Source: Dehalococcoidia bacterium
GTDB lineage: Bacteria; Chloroflexota; Dehalococcoidia; GIF9; AB-539-J10
Direction of reading: 5' to 3'
Assembly: GCA_016930935.1 (NCBI GenBank)
Contig: JAFGFT010000036.1
Span: 1-54,182, forward strand
DNA: 54,182 nucleotides
Shown here piece by piece: positions 1 to 10,359 of the stretch. Each line of letters starts with the position of its first letter. Positions within the stretch are counted from its first letter, which is position 1. Made by a program: the position numbers and the translations under genes. The notes beneath the pieces are model-generated. The model saw only the letters and a list, made by a program, of their open reading frames with translations, had not been told where the DNA came from and made no database searches.

Positions 1-1133
1 GGAAGCGAAAACACAAGGGCTTTCATCAATTCCATCTTCTTACGGTCATTGTTGAGCAGTGGTGCGAGACGACGGCGTATGCCGAGGTTGATTCTCGCCT
101 GGCGGTCATGCGCGTACACGCGGTACATGAAGTCCCGTTCCTCGTCTGTCACCATCTCCAGGGTCAACTCATCGTGATTTCGCAGGAAGAGCGCCCACTG
201 GCAGGTGTCAGGTATCTGGGGAGTCTGTCCAAGGATATCGACCACAGGGAACCGGTCTTCCATGCGGATTGCCATGAACATCCGTGGCATGAGAGGGAAG
301 TTGTAGGCCATGTGACACTCGTCGCCTTGCCCGAAGTAGGCGGTTGCATCCTCCGTCCACTGGTTTGCCTCGGCAAGTAGCATGCGGTTGCGAAATCGCT
401 CATCCACGTTGTTCCGGAGTTCTCTCAAGAAAGCGTGTGTCTCCGGCAGGTTCTCACAATTGGTTCCGTCCCTTTCGTACAGATACGGTATGGCGTCGAG
501 TCGAAGCCCTGATACTCCCATACCAAGCCAGAACTGCATCGCACGAAGCACGGCAGTTCGAACATGTGGGCTGTCGAAGTTCAGGTCCGGCTGGTGCGCA
601 TAGAACCGATGCCAGTAGTATGCGTTCGCCTCCGGATTCCACGACCAATTGGACGGTTCAAAATCCTTGAATATGATTCTCGCGTCGCGGTACTTGTCTC
701 TTGTGTCACTCCATACGTAGAAGTTGCGTTCCTTTGAGCCTTCTGGTGCCGCAACTGCCCGTCTGAACCATGGGTGCTGGTCAGAGGTGTGGTTGATTAT
801 GAGTTCGGTGATGACCCTGAGACCATGTTCGTTGGCAGCTCGAATGAATGTCTTGAAATCCTTCAGAGTCCCGTATGAGGGGTGGATATCTCCGTAGTCA
901 GAGGTGTCGTAGCCATCATCCTTCAGTGGCGAAGGGTAGAATGGCAACAGCCATATGGCGGTAACTCCAAGGTCGCGAAGATAGGCCAGTTTTTTCGTGA
1001 GGCCGGCGAAGTCTCCGATTCCGTCACCATTCGTGTCGTAGAAGGCGCGCACGTGAAGCTCGTAGATGACAGCGTCCTTGTACCATAGCGGGTCGCTGTC
1101 CTGCCAGTAGTATCCCGCTTGTGCTTTTGTCAT
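1..1133 (-). CDS. treS: Trehalose synthase / maltose alpha-D-glucosyltransferase (3' end cut by window edge)
   Basis: A GH13 enzyme that interconverts maltose and trehalose in the cytoplasm. The visible ~377 N-terminal residues follow the TreS family closely: the opening WYKDAVIYELHVRAF, the region II block GLRLDAIPYLYERDGTN with the nucleophile Asp, and LLAEANQW with the acid/base Glu. The later block AIRMEDRFPVVDIL and LFLRNHDELTLEMVTDEER (third catalytic Asp) are also present. The ATG at 1133 lies 7 bases after the glgE stop and has a GTGAGG-like ribosome site inside the end of glgE, so the two are co-transcribed. Whether a C-terminal maltokinase domain is fused cannot be seen. In the GlgE pathway, TreS supplies maltose from trehalose for phosphorylation to maltose-1-phosphate. 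Confidence 0.92.
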   Translation of the reverse strand, partial: MTKAQAGYYWQDSDPLWYKDAVIYELHVRAFYDTNGDGIGDFAGLTKKLAYLRDLGVTAIWLLPFYPSPLKDDGYDTSDYGDIHPSYGTLKDFKTFIRAANEHGLRVITELIINHTSDQHPWFRRAVAAPEGSKERNFYVWSDTRDKYRDARIIFKDFEPSNWSWNPEANAYYWHRFYAHQPDLNFDSPHVRTAVLRAMQFWLGMGVSGLRLDAIPYLYERDGTNCENLPETHAFLRELRNNVDERFRNRMLLAEANQWTEDATAYFGQGDECHMAYNFPLMPRMFMAIRMEDRFPVVDILGQTPQIPDTCQWALFLRNHDELTLEMVTDEERDFMYRVYAHDRQARINLGIRRRLAPLLNNDRKKMELMKALVFSL

Positions 1134-1140
1134 GGCATCC

Positions 1141-3147
1141 TCACTTCACCTTGGCGTTTGGAGAGGGGAGTCTCGTGACCTTGTCCAGGACGAGTTCAAA
1201 AATGTGGGCGGTCTGGAAAGATGGGTCAAGAGCAACGTAGTTTGTTGGTCCCGACCACGTGTAGGTCTTCTCATTCAGAACGTCGTGCACCTGGTATTCG
1301 GCGCTCTCGGGAATGCCGAGGGCAGCAAGGTCAATGGTGACCCACCCCGATTGCCGGAATATCGGGTCCATGTTCACCACAATGAGAACGACATTTGCCA
1401 TTCTCTCGTCCCATTTTATGTAGGCGAGCAACATGTCATTGTCCACCTGCTCGAACCGTAGGTTGCTCGTCTGTTGAAGTGCCTTGCACTGGTGCCTGAT
1501 ACTGTTCACACGGGTGATAAGGTCTTTGATGCTATCAGGTGAATCGATGGGCCAGTGTTTGAGTTCGTATTTTTCTGAATCGAGATATTCCTCGCTCCCT
1601 TCTTCCCTTGGCTTGTTCACGCAGAGTTCGAATGCGGGACCGTAGATACCGTAGTCCGAACTGAGCGTCGCTGCCATGACCAATCGGGACATGAACGCAG
1701 GGCGGCCGCCCTGCTGCAGGTAGTCCATGAGTATGTCCGGCGTGTTTGGCCAGAAATTGGGCCGGAAGAATTCACGGACTTCGGTTGTGGTCAGTTGAGT
1801 GAGATATTCCACGAGTTCCTGCTTGGTCCGCCGCCACGTGAAGTAGGTATAGGACTGCGTGAAACCGAGCTTCGCAAGCTGGTACATCACCTTCGGCCTG
1901 GTGAACGCCTCGGCAAGGAAGATGAGGTCCGGGTGCTCAGCTTTCAGCGAAGAGATGAGCCACTCCCAGAAAGCAAACGGCTTCGTATGCGGGTTGTCAA
2001 CGCGGAAGACGCGCACACCCTGGTCTATCCAGAATTGAAAGATACTGCGAAGTTCCTCGCGCAGCGCCTGGGACTCATCGTTGCAGAATTCAAGGGGAAA
2101 GATGTCCTGGTATTTCTTGGGCGGGTTCTCGGCGTATTGCACGGTGCCGTCAGGGCGCCAGCGAAACCACGACGGGTGTTCCTTCACGTACGGATGGTCT
2201 GGCGAACACTGGAGTGCAATGTCCATGGCAATCTCAAGGTTGAGAGCGGCGGCCTTCTTCACAAGGGAACGAAAGTCCTTCATTGTCCCCAGTGAGGAAT
2301 GGATTGACTTGTGCCCTCCCTCGGAAGAGCCGATGGCCCAGGGCGTACCGGGGTCTCCCGCAACACTTGAGACTGCGTTGTTGCGGCCCTTGCGTGAGGT
2401 CATGCCGATGGGGTGAATCGGAGGGAAGTACAGCACGTCGAATCCCATTCCTGCTATGTACGGCAGCCATTCTTCGCAGTCTTTGAAGCTGCCATGCTGT
2501 CCTGGAACAGGGGAACACGAACGCGGGAACATCTCATACCAGGCGCTGAACTGTGCCTTTGGCCGGTCCACGGTTATGTGCAGCTCCGGACAGAATGTAG
2601 TGGCCTGTGCCCGGTCGGCATGATGCGATGCAAGGCGCAGCACCTTCGTGCTCAGTGCCAGCTTCTCGGCCGTCTTTCGATTGGGGCCAGGCGCCCTGAG
2701 CGTATCTGCCGTCGTTTGCAGCAGCGTGGCGTCTTCGGCCGGAGCCCTTGCCGCAGCGCTTTCAAGCAGTGCTGCTCCTATCTGCAGGTCGACCGTCGTG
2801 TCCTGTCCAGCGTCAACCCTTTTTGCAAGCTTGGTGCGCCATGTCTTGAAATCATCAATCCATGCCTGAATGGTGTAGAGGTAATCCCCAATCCTTGTGA
2901 CATGGAATTTTCCCTGCCACAGGTCGTTCCCGAGCGGCTGCATGGGGACTTCCTGCCAGTCGGATGAATCCTTGTGCCGGTAGAGAACGACTGCAGCGAG
3001 TTCGTCGTGACCATCGACGAAGACATCGGCCTGAACCTCAACGGTGTCATTCACGATGCGCTTAACGGGGAAACGACCTCCATCCACGCATGGATGCAGG
3101 TTCTCAATGACGACTCGGGTTGTATGTGCGAAGCTGACGTGGTTCAT
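1141..3147 (-). CDS. glgE: Alpha-1,4-glucan:maltose-1-phosphate maltosyltransferase GlgE
   Basis: GH13_3 transferase that extends alpha-1,4-glucans with maltosyl units from maltose-1-phosphate. The N-terminal beta-sandwich has the family motif RVVIEN...GGRFPVKR. The barrel has MDIALQCSPDHPYVKEHP and YAENPPKKYQDI. The nucleophile Asp in VFRVDNPHTKP falls near residue 384 and the acid/base Glu in LAEAFTRP near 413 of the chosen product, close to the positions in Streptomyces GlgE. At about 668 residues the length is normal. An upstream in-frame TTG at 3216 would add 23 residues but has no ribosome site; the ATG at 3147 is preceded by AAGGTGAAG and fits the family N-terminus better. It lies between glgP and treS in one minus-strand operon. 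Confident in function, moderately sure of the start. Confidence 0.93.
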   Translation of the reverse strand: MNHVSFAHTTRVVIENLHPCVDGGRFPVKRIVNDTVEVQADVFVDGHDELAAVVLYRHKDSSDWQEVPMQPLGNDLWQGKFHVTRIGDYLYTIQAWIDDFKTWRTKLAKRVDAGQDTTVDLQIGAALLESAAARAPAEDATLLQTTADTLRAPGPNRKTAEKLALSTKVLRLASHHADRAQATTFCPELHITVDRPKAQFSAWYEMFPRSCSPVPGQHGSFKDCEEWLPYIAGMGFDVLYFPPIHPIGMTSRKGRNNAVSSVAGDPGTPWAIGSSEGGHKSIHSSLGTMKDFRSLVKKAAALNLEIAMDIALQCSPDHPYVKEHPSWFRWRPDGTVQYAENPPKKYQDIFPLEFCNDESQALREELRSIFQFWIDQGVRVFRVDNPHTKPFAFWEWLISSLKAEHPDLIFLAEAFTRPKVMYQLAKLGFTQSYTYFTWRRTKQELVEYLTQLTTTEVREFFRPNFWPNTPDILMDYLQQGGRPAFMSRLVMAATLSSDYGIYGPAFELCVNKPREEGSEEYLDSEKYELKHWPIDSPDSIKDLITRVNSIRHQCKALQQTSNLRFEQVDNDMLLAYIKWDERMANVVLIVVNMDPIFRQSGWVTIDLAALGIPESAEYQVHDVLNEKTYTWSGPTNYVALDPSFQTAHIFELVLDKVTRLPSPNAKVK

Positions 3148-3246
3148 TTGTTCTGTCTTCACCTTCGTCTCGTGCCACTGGAATGAGACTACACCAGTGG
3201 GATTGATAGTTGTCAAGCGAGTTGCGTGGAGGAGTGGAAGAGGGAG

Positions 3247-5382
3247 TTAGTGCACCCGCTTCTGTTCAAGAGCCGGGAGGTATGCATTCTCTGCATAGTC
3301 CTTCACCATCCTTCTTGAAGAAAAGCGCGGCGTAATGGACTTCATCGCTTCCTTGACCCAGCCCATCCACTTGTGGGGGATGCCGTTGCGGTCACGGTCG
3401 AAGAACAGGGGTAGTATTTCCTGTTCCAGGAGCGCGTAGACAGCAGCAGCGTCGCGTGCATCTTCCTCAGCACTACTTGCCGAGAGAGACTCGTCACTTA
3501 CAACCCAGCCATTTGAGCCGTTGTATCCCTCGGGCCACCATCCGTCGGGGACGCTGAGGTGTAGTCCACCGTTGAGGCTTGCCTTCATCCCGCTGGTGCC
3601 TGATGCCTCTCGCGGACGCCTGGGCGTGTTGAGCCATACATCGACGCCCCTGGTCAACAGTCGGGACATGTGCATGTCGTAATCTTCGACGAAGGCTATG
3701 CGGCCAAAGAAGTCGTGGTTGAGCGACGTCTGGTATGCCTCCTGCAGCAGGCGTTTCGAGGCGTCGTCTGCGGGGTGAGACTTGCCGGAGAAGACTATCT
3801 GTACGGGCCTCCACCTGTCCTTCACTATGGTCTTGAGCCGCTCGATATCGTGGAACAACAGGGTGGGGCGCTTGTATTCCGCGAATCGGCGTACGAACCC
3901 GATTGTGAGTGCGTCAGGTTCAAATAGCGCTCCCATGGCGAGGGCCTGTTGTGCGCTGCATCTGCCACTTGCCCAGCAGTCTTGCGCGCGGAGCGTCATG
4001 GCGGTGATGAGACGTTGTTTCAACTTGCGCCTGACCTGCCACAACTCCTCGTCTGGAATCTCGCTGATGCCCTGCCACATCGCTACCTCATCATGTCGTG
4101 ACATCCAGTCGCTTCCAAGGTACTTGTCGTACAGGTCTGCCAGTTCGGCAGCGAGCCATGTTGGCACGTGCACCCCATTGGTTACGTGCGTAATCGGTAC
4201 CTGGCCCTCGGGCACGTTTGGCCACAGTCCATGCCACATCTTCCTGGTGACATTTCCGTGCAACTCGCTTACGCCGTTTCTCCACTCAGATGTGCGGAGC
4301 GCGAAAGCAGTCATGTTGAATCGACGTGCATCATCCTGTCTTCCCAGGGCAAGCAATGCGTTCTGGTCCACCCCGGGCATTCGCCAGAAACCTGAAAGGT
4401 GTTCATTCATCAACTCAAATGGAAACACATCGTGCCCGGCAGGTACGGGCGTGTGAGTGGTGAACACGGTTGCAGCGCTTACCTGCTTGACTGCCTCATC
4501 CACTGTCAGGCCATCTGCGACCGCACGACGGATGCGCTCCATCATCATGAAGGCGGTATGTCCTTCATTTCCATGCCATACGGAAGGCTTGATGCCGAGT
4601 GCGTCGAGTATCCTGACCCCACCGATGCCCAGCACAATCTCCTGTTGAATTCTGCTTCTCGGGTCGGACGTGTAGAGGCGCGACGTCACGTCCCTGTCTT
4701 CCTGGCTATTGCCTTCGACGTCTGTACAGGCGAGATAGAGCTCAACGCGACCGACCTTGACGAGGTAGGCGCCGAGATAGAGAGTCCTGTTTCCTAGAGG
4801 GATTGATGTCAGAGGACTGCATCCACCACCTGGGGCGGGTCGAACCGGTGCAATCGGGGCGGTCCTGAAGTCTATCCGCTGATATATCTCATGCTGCCAT
4901 CCGGTTGCATCAATCTGTTGCTGGAAGTAGCCCTGCGGATACATGAGGCCCATGCCAACCAGTGGGACGCCAAGGTCTGACGCTTCCTTGAGGAGGTCTC
5001 CCGCAAGGATGCCCAGGCCTCCCGCATAGATGGGAAGAGAGCCATGGAGGGCAAACTCCGCCGAGAAATAGGCGATAGTCGCCTTTTCGTGCTCCGGGCA
5101 CCTGTTCGGGAACCAGCAGGTGTTACCGAGCAAGTCCCTGTCCAGTTCGGCAATGGCGGCGTCGTAGAGTTCAAGGAACGCGGAATCCCTCGCTGCGAGG
5201 TGCAGCCTTTCGGGGTCAATCTCGTGAAGCATCCTGGCCGGATTGTGACCCGTCAGTGACCATGAGGGGAAGCTGAGCGACCTGAATACCGCACGCGATG
5301 ATGTATGCCAACTCCACCACATATTGTGGGCAAGTTCGCTGAGTCGTGCTATGCGGACAGGGAGGGCGATCTCTTGAGTCAT
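3247..5382 (-). CDS. glgP: Alpha-glucan (glycogen/maltodextrin) phosphorylase, GT35 with N-terminal DUF3417
   Basis: Releases glucose-1-phosphate from alpha-1,4-glucans using pyridoxal phosphate. The N-terminus (residues 5-60) has the DUF3417-type segment LSELAHNMWWSWH typical of the short bacterial/archaeal phosphorylase class. The core shows GLGILAGDLLKEASDLGVPLVGMGLMY-type nucleotide/sugar-site sequence, the HNDEGH-like block WHGNEGHTAF, FTTHTPVPAGHD, FAEYKRP, and the PLP-lysine motif EASGTSGMKA. Length of 711 residues is normal for this class. It is the first gene of the glgP-glgE-treS cluster, so degradation and GlgE-type synthesis of alpha-glucan appear co-expressed. The ribosome site before the ATG at 5382 is weak. 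Confidence 0.93.
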   Translation of the reverse strand: MTQEIALPVRIARLSELAHNMWWSWHTSSRAVFRSLSFPSWSLTGHNPARMLHEIDPERLHLAARDSAFLELYDAAIAELDRDLLGNTCWFPNRCPEHEKATIAYFSAEFALHGSLPIYAGGLGILAGDLLKEASDLGVPLVGMGLMYPQGYFQQQIDATGWQHEIYQRIDFRTAPIAPVRPAPGGGCSPLTSIPLGNRTLYLGAYLVKVGRVELYLACTDVEGNSQEDRDVTSRLYTSDPRSRIQQEIVLGIGGVRILDALGIKPSVWHGNEGHTAFMMMERIRRAVADGLTVDEAVKQVSAATVFTTHTPVPAGHDVFPFELMNEHLSGFWRMPGVDQNALLALGRQDDARRFNMTAFALRTSEWRNGVSELHGNVTRKMWHGLWPNVPEGQVPITHVTNGVHVPTWLAAELADLYDKYLGSDWMSRHDEVAMWQGISEIPDEELWQVRRKLKQRLITAMTLRAQDCWASGRCSAQQALAMGALFEPDALTIGFVRRFAEYKRPTLLFHDIERLKTIVKDRWRPVQIVFSGKSHPADDASKRLLQEAYQTSLNHDFFGRIAFVEDYDMHMSRLLTRGVDVWLNTPRRPREASGTSGMKASLNGGLHLSVPDGWWPEGYNGSNGWVVSDESLSASSAEEDARDAAAVYALLEQEILPLFFDRDRNGIPHKWMGWVKEAMKSITPRFSSRRMVKDYAENAYLPALEQKRVH

Positions 5383-5513
5383 GAGAAATGGTCTTCTACT
5401 ACCAAATCATGTTACAGCCATGATGGCAGTGATGTCCAACCAATCGTAGCTATGTCATGGAGAAAGCGCACGAGGAAAGCCGTGAAACCGAGACGCGTAA
5501 CTGTGAAGGAGGA
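5383..5513. other. Intergenic leader of the glucan operon
   Basis: This 131-base gap must carry the minus-strand promoter for glgP-glgE-treS. A TTGGAC-like -35 and a TAACAT-like -10 can be drawn on the minus strand, but the spacing is about 19 bases, so I do not call a promoter. No small gene or terminator is evident. Confidence 0.3.
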
Positions 5514-6431
5514 CTAGGGTGTGTATGGCGCGGGAACATTACCCTGAAGCACGTCCGCCACGTGTTGTCTCAGGAGCAGGGGTGATAGCGCAGCCGTGAA
5601 ATGTCCCCGTTCCATGATGCGTATGGGGTGATACTCGTAGCAGGTGCTCTGCCGGTCCAGAAGCGCATACTGGTCGTGTCTCGCGAGAAGAGGGAACACG
5701 TTGTTGGTCTTCACTTTCTGATAGTCGTCCTCGAAATCCAGCAGTTCGCGGACGAGTTCGGGGTGACGCCGTCCCTGTCCGCCGACGAGGCGGCGATAGA
5801 GTGACGAGGTGAACACATTACCCAGCGCGGCTCCAGCGAGGAGCGGTACGTACAGGTCGGCCGTGTTGTAGTAGGTCCTGTGCAGATTTGTCACCGTACC
5901 GCCAAGACCTATGCCTGAAACCACTACTGGTGATGAGCCGAGGTCATGACAAGCCTCCACAATACTGTCCACAAGACTGACCGATGCTGACAGCATTGCA
6001 GCAAAATTCGAGATATCGCCCATTCGGCGGAGGTAGTCTCTGGTGGGCCACCGATGGTACGGGGCGCGAATCGCGATGAGGTTGGCTGGTATCTCCCGGG
6101 CTCCGTCCGCGAGCACTGTGCGGAACGTGTTCCTGGCGCTGCCGCCCATTTCGAACGGATGTTCCTGGTTTCCGTGGTGGAATATGATGGTCGGAGAGGA
6201 GTTCCCTTGCCACTTGTACACGAGGAACGCGGGGTCGACTCTTCCGGCGAGGGAATCGGCTGGCATTTCGTGTGTTCCAGGAGTCAACTCTGGCGTTGAT
6301 ACGAAGCGTACGGCTTGGAGGTGCTCGGTAATGGGAGCGCTTCTCACGCTGCTGCGGAAGAATCGGTCTCTGCCTGACTGAACCGCTGCCATTTGCAGAA
6401 CGAAAAGGTCGAGCAGGACGTGCTGATTCAT
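5514..6431 (-). CDS. Alpha/beta-hydrolase-fold protein lacking the catalytic nucleophile
   Basis: A 305-residue cytoplasmic protein with alpha/beta-hydrolase features. TIIFHHGNQEHPF (residues 81-93) looks like the strand-3/oxyanion-loop region, VVVSGIGLGGT (169-179) is the nucleophile-elbow strand, and a late MERGHF supplies the usual His. At the elbow the expected G-x-S/C/D-x-G reads G-I-G-L-G, so the nucleophile position (175) is Gly. This implies a non-hydrolytic or differently catalysed protein. The ATG at 6431 follows the TAG of the CDGSH gene by one base, so the two are translationally coupled. An upstream in-frame extension of ~100 residues lies wholly inside the CDGSH gene and is rejected. 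No precise family was recognised. Confidence 0.6.
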   Translation of the reverse strand: MNQHVLLDLFVLQMAAVQSGRDRFFRSSVRSAPITEHLQAVRFVSTPELTPGTHEMPADSLAGRVDPAFLVYKWQGNSSPTIIFHHGNQEHPFEMGGSARNTFRTVLADGAREIPANLIAIRAPYHRWPTRDYLRRMGDISNFAAMLSASVSLVDSIVEACHDLGSSPVVVSGIGLGGTVTNLHRTYYNTADLYVPLLAGAALGNVFTSSLYRRLVGGQGRRHPELVRELLDFEDDYQKVKTNNVFPLLARHDQYALLDRQSTCYEYHPIRIMERGHFTAALSPLLLRQHVADVLQGNVPAPYTP

Positions 6432-6432
6432 G

Positions 6433-7086
6433 CTAGCGCTCCGGCTCAGACTCCACGGTGTCGAATTCGATGAGCCAGTGGGAACCGTCGCAGAAGGGTT
6501 TGTTTCTTGATGCGCCGCAGCGGCACAATGTGCAGTGCTCCTCCGACTCGGGGACGCACCCCCTGGGGTCGACGAATTCGGGCCCACCGACAACGTTGTA
6601 GGGTCCACCCCGCTGTACCTCAATGGCGGGATTTCGGGGCAGGTTCTTGTGAAGCACTCCGTTTCGCGTGTAGCTGAGGGCACCAGAGGGGCAATGCTCC
6701 ACTGTCCGTGCAATGTCATCGGCACTTGCGGCATTTGCGTCTATCCAGGGATGACGGCTGCGGTCAAACACCTGCGGTAGTTCTCTTATGCAGTGCTCGG
6801 CGTGAGAGCAGACACCTCGATTGTCGTGAATAGTGATGTCTTTTCCCTCGTAGCTGCGCACCCTGTCGGGCATTCTCCCTTCAATCTTGCTGTCTTGAAA
6901 GCCAACGCGGGTGTGCGACCCATCGCAGAAAGGCTTGTGCGATGAGCGTCCGCAGCGGCACAGCAGCATCTGTTCCTTGCAGGAGAATTCGTTTCCTTCA
7001 GAGTCGACCAGCTTATTCAGACCTGTCACTTTCAGTGGGCCATTCTGGAGGGGTTCTATTCTGGGCTTTTCTATAGACTTTCCCAT
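6433..7086 (-). CDS. Dual CDGSH iron-sulfur protein with mono-cluster ferredoxin-like (Fer4_19) domain
   Basis: A redox protein of about 217 residues. It has two CDGSH zinc-finger-like motifs that bind 2Fe-2S by three Cys and one His: CRCGRSSHKPFCDGSH near residue 45 and CRCGASRNKPFCDGSH near residue 195. Between them is a divergent 4Fe-4S mono-cluster domain with GVCSHAEHCIRELPQVF and a later VEHCPSGAL. This architecture is known for small bacterial iron-sulfur proteins of undefined electron-transfer role. The second ATG (7086) is chosen because AAAAGG sits about 10 bases before it, while it abuts the first ATG at 7095. It has its own promoter and leads a two-gene operon with the hydrolase-like gene. 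Confidence 0.88.
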   Translation of the reverse strand: MGKSIEKPRIEPLQNGPLKVTGLNKLVDSEGNEFSCKEQMLLCRCGRSSHKPFCDGSHTRVGFQDSKIEGRMPDRVRSYEGKDITIHDNRGVCSHAEHCIRELPQVFDRSRHPWIDANAASADDIARTVEHCPSGALSYTRNGVLHKNLPRNPAIEVQRGGPYNVVGGPEFVDPRGCVPESEEHCTLCRCGASRNKPFCDGSHWLIEFDTVESEPER

Positions 7087-7127
7087 CTCGCACATCCTTT
7101 TCGCGCTACCACTGACGCCTGTGCGCG

Positions 7128-7156
7128 AGGATAGCGCTGCTGTCGCCCATCGTCAA
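7128..7156 (-). promoter_or_regulatory. Sigma-70 type promoter for the CDGSH/hydrolase-like operon
   Basis: On the minus strand a -35 TTGACG (7156-7151) and a -10 TATCCT (7133-7128) are separated by exactly 17 bases. They lie about 40 bases before the chosen start at 7086. The fit is by consensus only. Confidence 0.5.
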
Positions 7157-7259
7157 GGATACAAGACTGTGGATGGAGATCATCTTTCCTGTGTTAGAAT
7201 CGCGACACGAGTGTTGTTTGACCTGCAACAAACAAACACGTGGCAGAGAAGGAGGTCAC

Positions 7260-7673
7260 ATGGCGAGGCGCTCAATCTCCATCGAGGAGAAGATGTCTCT
7301 CAGACTGCGGGTGAGCGAGAAGGATGTTCATTACGCGGGCGGCCTCGTGAATGGGGCCTATGTCCTTGGACTGTTCGGGGATGTGGGGACGGAGCTGATG
7401 ATTCGATACGATGGCGATGAGGGGCTGTTGGCAGCATACAGCTCAATAGAGTTGAAGGCTCCGATTCGCGCCGGTGACTTTCTCGAAGTGACAGGCTGGA
7501 TATCCCGCGTGGGAACGACATCGCGGACGATACGGCTTGAGGCGCATAGATATGTCACTGTCACAGGGGAGCCATTCGAGTCTTCTGCAGACTACCTCGA
7601 CGTGCCCGAACTTGTAGCAAGGGCCGAGATGGTGAGTGTAGTTCGTACAGAGCAACAACGCTTCAGCGTGTGA
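7260..7673 (+). CDS. Hot-dog fold protein resembling 3-aminobutyryl-CoA ammonia-lyase (Kal)
   Basis: A 137-residue single hot-dog domain protein. The segment MSLRLRVSEKDVHYAGGLVNG, followed by LFGDVGTELMIRYDGDEGL and a YSSIELKAPIRAGDF block, resembles Kal of the lysine fermentation pathway. Kal eliminates ammonia from L-3-aminobutyryl-CoA to give crotonyl-CoA. None of the other kam/kce/kdd genes of that pathway are visible nearby, so the true substrate may be another acyl-CoA (thioesterase or hydratase alternatives). The ATG at 7260 has an excellent AAGGAGGT site; the longer open frame upstream lacks one. It is a single-gene unit, divergent from the CDGSH operon. Confidence 0.6.
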   Translation: MARRSISIEEKMSLRLRVSEKDVHYAGGLVNGAYVLGLFGDVGTELMIRYDGDEGLLAAYSSIELKAPIRAGDFLEVTGWISRVGTTSRTIRLEAHRYVTVTGEPFESSADYLDVPELVARAEMVSVVRTEQQRFSV

Positions 7674-7732
7674 GAGAAAGGTACCTCCTGACGGAGTGAA
7701 TGGGCTGCAGCTGTACGACAGTTGAGATATGT

Positions 7733-7762
7733 TAACCTGGTGTCTCTCGGGACGACAGGTTA
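7733..7762. repeat. Inverted repeat, stem TAACCTG / CAGGTTA
   Basis: Two 7-base perfect arms (7733-7739 and 7756-7762) enclose 16 bases that can pair further through GTC/GAC. It lies between the 3' ends of the hot-dog gene and the flavoprotein gene. No U-run follows on either strand, so it is not a standard terminator. Confidence 0.4.
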
Positions 7763-7840
7763 GATGGCGACGGCAACCGGGCGCTGACCTGCAGCAGACG
7801 GGACGCTGAACAGGACCGGGCATGAGCCGTGGCGAGTCTG

Positions 7841-10236
<2,396 letters not shown>

Positions 10237-10359
10237 GTTGTGAACCCTCTTCGCCTTTCTTCGTGTGGATTATACATCGAGTGAGTCAAGAACGCGTGCA
10301 GGGTCTTGGGTGAGCACCCTCACTCTGGTACAGTCTCTCTTTCAAAGGAGGGTGCTTCT

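Noticed and set aside
1795-2295. 166-codon plus-strand open frame opposite glgE
   Set aside because: It is antisense to a well-conserved enzyme, with no ribosome site and no protein-family character.
3148-3216. TTG start for glgE 23 codons upstream
   Set aside because: No ribosome site precedes it and the extra residues do not resemble the GlgE N-terminus; not fully excluded.
6432-6734. N-terminal extension of the hydrolase-like protein
   Set aside because: It lies entirely inside the CDGSH gene in another frame, is not protein-like, and the ATG at 6431 right after the CDGSH stop explains the start.
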